Source: an uncultured Lachnospiraceae bacterium
Lineage (GTDB): Bacteria > Bacillota > Clostridia > Lachnospirales > Lachnospiraceae
DNA: 46,770 nucleotides
Direction of reading: 5' to 3'
Assembly (NCBI GenBank): GCA_910585635.1
Contig: CAJUFE010000038.1
Span: 1-46,770, forward strand
In this document: positions 41,690 to 46,770 of the stretch, piece after piece
How the letters are laid out: every line of letters starts with the position of its first letter
Numbering within the stretch: the first letter of the stretch is position 1
Notes under the pieces: generated by a model
Databases searched by the model: none
Told to the model about the DNA's origin: nothing
What the model saw: only the letters and a program-made list of their open reading frames with translations
Translations under genes and position numbers: made by a program

Positions 41690-42511
41690 ATGAAAGATTT
41701 TAATGATATCGCCAAAAATATCGCGGAAGATGCGGTACGCTATGCCAAGCAGAACAAGATCGTGCTGGATCATACAAGAGAAAGTGTCCAAAACGTGGAT
41801 ACGATCCTCGGAGCCTATCATGACAGCCTGGACAAGTATGATGGTGAGGAGGGGGCAAAGACCTTGTGGAATGTCGCCGTAGTGTTCGGGACCTATATCG
41901 GGGAGATGATGCTGCGTTCTGGACTGGCGGAAAAGGGGTTTGTCTGGGTAGACGACGATGGACTCCCTATACTCCGTATCCCGGACGGTAAAACCGCCGT
42001 TTCACCCATCAGTAAAGCCCACAAGCGGATCCTTAACGGTGTGGAGGACAGCATGAAAAGCTTTGTGGACGTGGCGTTCTCTATCGTGGATGGCGGATGG
42101 CCCAAAACAGGCGTGCTGCGTGTCCCCGATGTGGAAACGGCAAGCGGTGAAAAGACCGAGCGGATCATTTTTAAAGAAGCGGAGCAGTACATATCCCTTG
42201 TGGCGGAGGGAAAAGAGGATTTTGTGATCTTCAAGTCTCATGATGGATTTTTTCAGTTTTACGGACTGGGGGACCAGTTCGTCTGCGAGGCCTGGTTCGA
42301 CCTGGGCGGGCGCAGGGCGTATGCACTGATCGATCCCGACTGCGCGGATACCGAGCGCGTGAGCCTTGTTACACCCTTCGGCCGATATACGCCGAGGAAG
42401 CGGGATATCATCTCGCTGGAACAGCTCAAGACAGCTGTGCATGCGTATTTTTCTACTCTTGAGAAAGCGGACTTTTTAGCAAAAGTCCCCCATGAGAAGA
42501 TGGACATGTAG
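41690..42511 (+). CDS. Uncharacterised protein, possibly immunity-related
   Basis: 273 residues from the ATG at 41690, which has GAGGAGG 6 bases upstream; an in-frame ATG at 41669 lacks one. I do not recognise the family with confidence. The N-terminal half has AVRYAKQNKIVLDHTRESVQ and NVAVVFGTYIGEMMLRSGLAEKGF, recalling DUF3806-like proteins seen in toxin-immunity loci. The C-terminal half has FYGLGDQFVCEAWFDLGGRR and TPFGRYTPRKRDIISLEQLK. There are no signal peptide, helices or catalytic motifs. Its place straight after an SMI1/KNR4 gene and near an Imm1-like gene suggests an immunity role, which is inference. A 17-bp piece of it is copied just downstream. Confidence 0.75.
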   Translation: MKDFNDIAKNIAEDAVRYAKQNKIVLDHTRESVQNVDTILGAYHDSLDKYDGEEGAKTLWNVAVVFGTYIGEMMLRSGLAEKGFVWVDDDGLPILRIPDGKTAVSPISKAHKRILNGVEDSMKSFVDVAFSIVDGGWPKTGVLRVPDVETASGEKTERIIFKEAEQYISLVAEGKEDFVIFKSHDGFFQFYGLGDQFVCEAWFDLGGRRAYALIDPDCADTERVSLVTPFGRYTPRKRDIISLEQLKTAVHAYFSTLEKADFLAKVPHEKMDM

Positions 42512-42515
42512 AAGA

Positions 42516-42598
42516 CTCGGAGCCTATCATGATGATAGCCTGAAAACTTTGTGGGATATTTTTAACCTGACCCATGGAGAGACCGACTATCTGCTTTC
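42516..42598 (+). repeat. Mosaic scrap copied from two upstream genes
   Basis: CTCGGAGCCTATCATGA (42516-42532) equals 41807-41823 inside the uncharacterised gene, and the following bases (GATAGCCTGAAAACTTTGTGGGA) are a gapped version of the continuation there. Then 42561-42598 is identical over 38 bases to 40477-40514 in the GNAT gene. The segment has no open frame of its own. It looks like debris of rearranged paralogues. Confidence 0.8.
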
Positions 42599-42668
42599 GT
42601 GAAGGGAGCAAAACGTCATACATCACAGTTGAAATAGGACCATGGATCAAGGCGTGGAGGAGAAATAT

Positions 42669-43196
42669 ATGGGAACAGGGATCATTGTGTGCGGCTTAAA
42701 TGGTGCTGGAAAAAGTACCTTGGGAAAAGCTCTTGCAAAGAGGCTGCATTTTCATTTTATAGATAATGAAGACTTGTATTTTCCCAAAACAGACCCTATC
42801 TACATTTATGCTGCCCCACGTACCCGTGAAGAGGTTGAAGAGCTTCTTTTCAACGAGATCAAAGCACATGGAGATTTTATCTTATCATCTGTAAAGGGTG
42901 ATCATGGAGGATCGATATACCCTTTTTTTCAGTATGCTGTATTGATCGATGTTCCCAAGGATATACGGATAGCGCGGGTCAAAGATCGTTCTTTTCAGAG
43001 ATTCGGAAACAGGATGTTAGCAGGAGGGGATCTATATGAGCAGGAGCAACGCTTTTTTGATCTAGTCCGATCCAGAGACGAGGATACTGTTGAAAAATGG
43101 GTACAGACCTTAAACTGTCCTATCATAAGGATCGACGGGACAAAACCCATTGAAGAAAATATCGATCTCATAATAGAACAGATCGGGAAACTCTAA
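42669..43196 (+). CDS. P-loop kinase-like ATP-binding protein
   Basis: 175 residues from the ATG at 42669 (GGAGG 8 bases upstream); the frame opens at 42642. Walker A is CGLNGAGKSTLGKAL, followed by FHFIDNEDLYFPKTD, reminiscent of shikimate, gluconate or nucleoside kinases. VLIDVPKDIRIARVKDRSFQ gives an Arg-rich lid-like segment. The length also fits small nucleoside or sugar kinases. The substrate is unknown and no pathway partner is nearby. Confidence 0.85.
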   Translation: MGTGIIVCGLNGAGKSTLGKALAKRLHFHFIDNEDLYFPKTDPIYIYAAPRTREEVEELLFNEIKAHGDFILSSVKGDHGGSIYPFFQYAVLIDVPKDIRIARVKDRSFQRFGNRMLAGGDLYEQEQRFFDLVRSRDEDTVEKWVQTLNCPIIRIDGTKPIEENIDLIIEQIGKL

Positions 43197-43215
43197 ACGA
43201 TCCTGCAAAAGTTGA

Positions 43216-43308
43216 TCGCTAAACGCACGGGCGATCGCGGCGGCGGTAACGATAGTGGTACTGATCCTGGCATTTGTGCTGGCGATCCGGGGATCTCTCC
43301 GGAAGTGA
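43216..43308 (+). pseudogene. Fragment of a membrane protein C terminus
   Basis: After an in-frame TGA, the frame reads SLNARAIAAAVTIVVLILAF and ends LAIRGSLRK at TGA 43306-43308. It is a well-formed transmembrane segment with a basic end but has no start codon or ribosome-binding site, so it is probably the tail of a lost gene. Confidence 0.35.
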
Positions 43309-43341
43309 TCTGGAACAGTGGAGGAAAGGGGCGGACATTTG

Positions 43342-43962
43342 ATGGAGAAAAATGAAAAATGGTTACAATGGGCAGTTGAACTGCAGAGTTTAGCACAGGC
43401 AGGTTTGTTTTATTGTAAAGACAGATATGAACTTGAAAGATATGAGCGTATCAGAGAGATATCAGCAGAGATGATCAGTCATCAGTCAGAGATACCGCTT
43501 GAAAAGGTAAAGGAGCTATTTTGTAGTGATGTGGGATATCAAACACCTAAGATCGATACAAGGGCGGCTATATTTAAAGATGGAAAGATATTGCTCGTAC
43601 ATGAAGCAAATGGTACCTGGGCATTGCCTGGCGGTTGGGTGGACGTGGATGTTTCCGTTGGAGAAAATACGATAAAGGAAGTTAAGGAAGAAGCGGGACT
43701 GGATGTCCGGATCAAACGGATCATCGCGGTCCAAGACAGAGAAAAGCATAATCTACCTATCTATGCCTATAAGGTATGTAAGATATTTATGCAATGCGAA
43801 GTGATAGGTGGTGAGTTCATTCCCAATATTGAGACCACCGGTTTTGATTATTTTCCTATAGATGGATTACCTTGTCTTGCAGAAGAAAAAAACAACAGAG
43901 AACAGATAGAAATGTGCTTTAAGGCAATGAGATCCGAAACATGGGAAGCTTTATACGATTGA
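43342..43962 (+). CDS. NUDIX hydrolase
   Basis: 206 residues. An N-terminal helical region (about 1-60, EKWLQWAVELQSLAQAGLFY) is the NUDIX_N2-type extension. The hydrolase domain starts TRAAIFKDGKILLVHE, and the Nudix box reads ALPGGWVDVDVSVGEN followed by IKEVKEEAGLDV; Lys stands in place of the usual Arg in REVxEE, as often in this subfamily. Relatives hydrolyse nucleoside diphosphates linked to another group, ADP-ribose being a common case. The start is uncertain: ATG 43342 has a weak GGGGCGG and GTG 43318 is in frame. A terminator follows directly. Confidence 0.9.
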   Translation: MEKNEKWLQWAVELQSLAQAGLFYCKDRYELERYERIREISAEMISHQSEIPLEKVKELFCSDVGYQTPKIDTRAAIFKDGKILLVHEANGTWALPGGWVDVDVSVGENTIKEVKEEAGLDVRIKRIIAVQDREKHNLPIYAYKVCKIFMQCEVIGGEFIPNIETTGFDYFPIDGLPCLAEEKNNREQIEMCFKAMRSETWEALYD

Positions 43963-43995
43963 TCGCCCCAGGATGGTATTCCCACTTGGGGCGAT
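43962..43995 (+). terminator. Terminator after the NUDIX gene
   Basis: ATCGCCCCA (43962-43970) pairs with TGGGGCGAT (43987-43995), followed by ATTTTG. The stem starts at the last base of the NUDIX stop codon. Confidence 0.65.
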
Positions 43996-44086
43996 ATTTT
44001 GTATGCCGAAAGACCGCAAGAATGATGAAAAAGCGCTTTTTCGACCCCGCTATAATGTAAACAGAAAGGAGTGGAAAAAGGCGACA

Positions 44087-45415
44087 ATGGATGCTAACAT
44101 TTTAGATCAAGAATGGAGTGCAGGAGCACTCCTGCGCTTCGCATTTCCCACCATCGTCATGATGATCTTTATGGGACTATACACCATCGTGGACACGATC
44201 TTTGTGGCGCAGTTTGTGGATACGGATGCGCTTTCCTCTATCAATATCGTGTGTCCCATCATCAACATCACGGTAGGGCTGGGGACGATGCTGGCAACAG
44301 GCGGAAATGCGATCATTTCCCGAAAGATGGGGGCGGGTGAGGATCAAGAGGCAAAGGAAGATCTCACTTTGCTCATACTCACAGGCGCAGTGGTCGGAGC
44401 TTTCATCCTTTTAGGCGGGATGATCTGGATCGATAAGATCGTGCATGCTCTTGGGGCCAGCGAACGGCTCGTTCCCTATTGCAAAGATTATCTGATGGTA
44501 CTGTTCCTGTTCATCCCGGCCAATATCCTGCAGACGCTGTTTTCAAACCTGTTTGTGACGGCTGGAAGGCCGGGTCTCGGTTTTGGGCTGTCTGTCCTGG
44601 CAGGCGTGGCAAATATCATATTGGACTACCTTTTCATCGTCCCCTGCGGCCTGGGCATCCGGGGTGCTGCTCTGGGGACAGGCTTCGGTTATCTGATCCC
44701 CACGGCTGCCGGGCTGGCCTATTTTGCCCGGAGTAAAGGAACGCTGTCGTTCACAAGGCCAAGATTGAAATGGGCCGTGATCGGGGAAAGCTGTTTTAAT
44801 GGCTCCTCCGAAATGGTGGGCCAGCTGGCAACAGCCGTGACCACATTCCTGTTCAACCGCACCATGATGGACCTGCTGGGGGAAAATGGTGTCGCGGCGA
44901 TCACCATTATCATCTATTCTCAATTCCTGCTGAACACGCTGTATATCGGCTACTCGATGGGAGTAGCGCCCATTATCGGGTTTAATTATGGAAACGGAAA
45001 TGATCTCCAGCAGAAGCGGGTCTTTTCCATCAGTATGCGGTTTATCGGGGCGGCATCGATACTGATATTTGCGGTCTCCAGGTCCGGCGGCTCTTATATC
45101 GTGCGGCTGTTTGCGGATGAGGCATCAGAAGTTTATCAGATCGCGGCGGATGGCTTTACGATCTTTTCGTACAGTTTTCTATCCTGCGGTCTGAACAATT
45201 TTACCTCCGCCATGTTCACCGCATTGTCGAACGGGAAGATATCCGCACTCCTTTCGTTCCTGCGGACCTTTGGCCTGCTGGCGGCCGGCATCCTGTTACT
45301 GCCCCGTATTTGGGGGATAACGGGGGTATGGCTGGCTGTACCAGCTGCAGAAGGGATCATGTTCTTTGTATCGTCGGCCTGTCTTTTCCACTATCGAAAA
45401 CAGTATTCCTATTAA
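44087..45415 (+). CDS. MATE family efflux transporter
   Basis: 442 residues from the ATG at 44087; the frame opens at 43973 but overlaps the terminator, so the upstream part is excluded. A -10-like TATAAT at 44051-44056 has no good -35. About twelve hydrophobic helices in two similar halves: FAFPTIVMMIFMGLYTIVDT and GLGTMLATGGNAIISRKMGAG in the first, VAPIIGFNYGNGNDLQQKR in the second, all typical of MATE (MepA-like) sodium- or proton-driven drug exporters. The substrate is unknown. Confidence 0.94.
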   Translation: MDANILDQEWSAGALLRFAFPTIVMMIFMGLYTIVDTIFVAQFVDTDALSSINIVCPIINITVGLGTMLATGGNAIISRKMGAGEDQEAKEDLTLLILTGAVVGAFILLGGMIWIDKIVHALGASERLVPYCKDYLMVLFLFIPANILQTLFSNLFVTAGRPGLGFGLSVLAGVANIILDYLFIVPCGLGIRGAALGTGFGYLIPTAAGLAYFARSKGTLSFTRPRLKWAVIGESCFNGSSEMVGQLATAVTTFLFNRTMMDLLGENGVAAITIIIYSQFLLNTLYIGYSMGVAPIIGFNYGNGNDLQQKRVFSISMRFIGAASILIFAVSRSGGSYIVRLFADEASEVYQIAADGFTIFSYSFLSCGLNNFTSAMFTALSNGKISALLSFLRTFGLLAAGILLLPRIWGITGVWLAVPAAEGIMFFVSSACLFHYRKQYSY

Positions 45416-45459
45416 CGATCCATCTAAAAAAACAGATCGAAGATCTTTCAGAGATCCTA

Positions 45460-45488
45460 TTCCATTTAGCAAGTTAAAGCTGTATAAT
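45460..45488 (+). promoter_or_regulatory. Promoter of the methyltransferase gene
   Basis: TTCCAT (45460-45465) and TATAAT (45483-45488) with a 17-base spacer; the -35 is weak. The start would be near 45495, about 55 bases before the ATG. Confidence 0.4.
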
Positions 45489-45548
45489 AAAGCCAGCGGC
45501 AGATCGGGACCTGAACATGAGTTAGTTTTTATTTAGAAAGGATCTACT

Positions 45549-46307
45549 ATGAACGATTATCAAACGATCAATTCGAAAGTTATTGATTCTTGGTGTAAAG
45601 AGGGATGGATCTGGGGACAGCCGATCTCTCATGAAACGTATGTTGGAGCAGCAAAAGGGAAATGGGATGTGGTTTTGACGCCAACGAGGCCTGTACCTCA
45701 TGAATGGTTTGGAGATCTGAAGGGTAAAAAGGTGTTTGGCCTGGCTTCAGGCGGCGGTCAGCAGATGCCTGTTTTCGCGGCATTGGGCGCAGAATGTACA
45801 GTACTGGATCATTCTAAGGAACAATGTGAAAGCGAACGTAAGGTAGCTGATAGAGAAGGATATCCTATTAAGGTCATCCAAGGCGATATGACAAAACCAT
45901 TGCCATTTGAAGATGAAACCTTTGACATGATCTTTCATCCAGTTTCTAATTGTTATGTAGAAGAAGTTGGACCGATCTTTAAGGAATGTTATCGCATTTT
46001 GAAAAAGGGCGGCGTATTGATCGGTGGCTTTGATATAGGCATCAATTATCTTTTTGATGAAACAGAGACCACGATCACATACGCGCTTCCATATAACCCA
46101 TTGAAAGATAAGGAACTGTATGAGATCTCCATGAAAAACAATGATGGCATACAATTCTCTCATACATTGGAAGAACAGATCGGCGGTCAGTTGAAGGCCG
46201 GGTTCAGATTGACGGATCTATATGAGGATACAAATGGTGAGGGGAATCTACATGAGCATAACGTACCGTGCTTTATTGCGACCAGAGCAGTAAAAGATCT
46301 AAATTAA
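45549..46307 (+). CDS. Class I SAM-dependent methyltransferase
   Basis: 252 residues. Motif I is VFGLASGGGQQMPVFAALGA, followed by the acidic-loop region CTVLDHS, then VIQGDMTKPLPFEDETFDMI and the post-motif CYRILKKGGVLIGG, all standard for the Methyltransf_11/UbiE-like fold. The closing NVPCFIATRAVK is conserved among Firmicute relatives. The methyl acceptor is unknown. AAAGGA lies upstream of the ATG. The next gene begins 16 bases after its stop. Confidence 0.93.
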   Translation: MNDYQTINSKVIDSWCKEGWIWGQPISHETYVGAAKGKWDVVLTPTRPVPHEWFGDLKGKKVFGLASGGGQQMPVFAALGAECTVLDHSKEQCESERKVADREGYPIKVIQGDMTKPLPFEDETFDMIFHPVSNCYVEEVGPIFKECYRILKKGGVLIGGFDIGINYLFDETETTITYALPYNPLKDKELYEISMKNNDGIQFSHTLEEQIGGQLKAGFRLTDLYEDTNGEGNLHEHNVPCFIATRAVKDLN

Positions 46308-46323
46308 AGCAGAGGAGGATAAA

Positions 46324-46770
46324 ATGCCATACACATTTCGATCAGTGAAAGACACGGAAAAATCAACAGACAGCAGTAAACTATATAATTTTATTGAAGA
46401 CTTTGTAAATTATGAAGATCAGTTTTCTCTTATATGCGGTAAGATCAAAGCGTTATTTGGTCAACCGATCTACGAGACAGAAAATTTGGAAAATCTTTTT
46501 TTATACTGTATTTTAGCGACATCGGATGAAGGAGAAGAGATCTACCTAGACATTTACTGTGCAGGCTCAGGTCCCGCAGTTGGCGGTATGCAGGATGAAA
46601 GATCCAGAAAAGCGGCAAAGGCTTTAGTAGATCATGTCTGGCAGGCCGAACCGGTTAACTACACATGTAAAGCTTACTATTTAGACGGACCTACTGTTCT
46701 TGGGTTCGGGATCGAAAATGGCTCTCCTTATTATAACGAAACGGAGTTAAGACTTTCGGAAAAAGAATTT
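46324..46770 (+). CDS. Uncharacterised protein, partial (runs off the window)
   Basis: 149 codons are present with no stop. AGAGGAGG precedes the ATG. The sequence starts MPYTFRSVKDTEKSTDSSKL and includes VNYEDQFSLICGKIKALFGQ and YLDIYCAGSGPAVGGMQDER. No signal peptide, helices or known motif. It is AT-rich and acidic, as many immunity-type proteins are, and the neighbourhood holds two such genes, but I cannot assign it. Confidence 0.75.
   Translation, partial: MPYTFRSVKDTEKSTDSSKLYNFIEDFVNYEDQFSLICGKIKALFGQPIYETENLENLFLYCILATSDEGEEIYLDIYCAGSGPAVGGMQDERSRKAAKALVDHVWQAEPVNYTCKAYYLDGPTVLGFGIENGSPYYNETELRLSEKEF

Noticed and set aside
1..46770. tRNA or rRNA genes
   Set aside because: No GGTTCRANYC-type T-arm with matching acceptor stem and no rRNA-like stretch was recognised on either strand; a covariance-model scan was not possible here.

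Overview
The window looks like chromosome of a gut Firmicute of the class Clostridia, most likely Lachnospiraceae. The signs are the comM(yifB)-dprA-topA-codY gene order, moderately high GC with strong use of ATC for isoleucine, AGGAGG-type ribosome-binding sites, and the mix of gene families (GH31 glucosidase, BspA-type leucine-rich repeat protein, DUF4143 and AAA-like/PD-(D/E)XK ATPases, SMI1/KNR4 and Imm1-type immunity proteins). I see no tRNA, rRNA, CRISPR array, phage module or complete transposon. All assignments come from reading the sequence without database searches.

Layout. 1-820: a small-gene region with what looks like an undescribed type I toxin-antitoxin locus. A 53-residue holin-like peptide on the minus strand has its own promoter and terminator. 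A convergent plus-strand transcript of about 105 nt, with promoter and terminator, is antisense to the 3' end of the peptide gene. 881-6886: core genes comM, dprA, topA and codY. 6923-12575: a TetR regulator divergent from an MMPL/RND exporter and its translationally coupled secreted coiled-coil partner. 12593-14965: tctB and a frameshifted tctA, whose terminator is followed by a palindromic insertion flanked by 12-bp direct repeats. 15019-16272: a nicotinamidase-like hydrolase and a cytidylate-kinase-like protein. 16303-19532: a GH31 alpha-glucosidase divergent from an AraC regulator.

19637-29678: a tightly packed run of five genes: hybrid histidine kinase, a 1258-residue leucine-rich surface protein, MoxR ATPase, DUF58 protein and a membrane transglutaminase-like protein. 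The last has alanine where the catalytic cysteine is expected. I consider this the best candidate multi-gene envelope system in the window. 29775-32784: a CoA-disulfide reductase/rhodanese fusion, a HAD phosphatase and a histidine phosphatase.

32991-46770: an accessory stretch with every gene on the plus strand. Mostly unrelated single genes are mixed with debris: two ATPase/nuclease-fold proteins, acetyltransferases, an Imm1-like and a frameshifted SMI1/KNR4-like immunity gene without toxins, MFS and MATE exporters, a NUDIX hydrolase, a methyltransferase, a 5-codon leader ORF with a GNRA-loop hairpin, and a mosaic scrap copied from two nearby genes. The last gene runs off the window.
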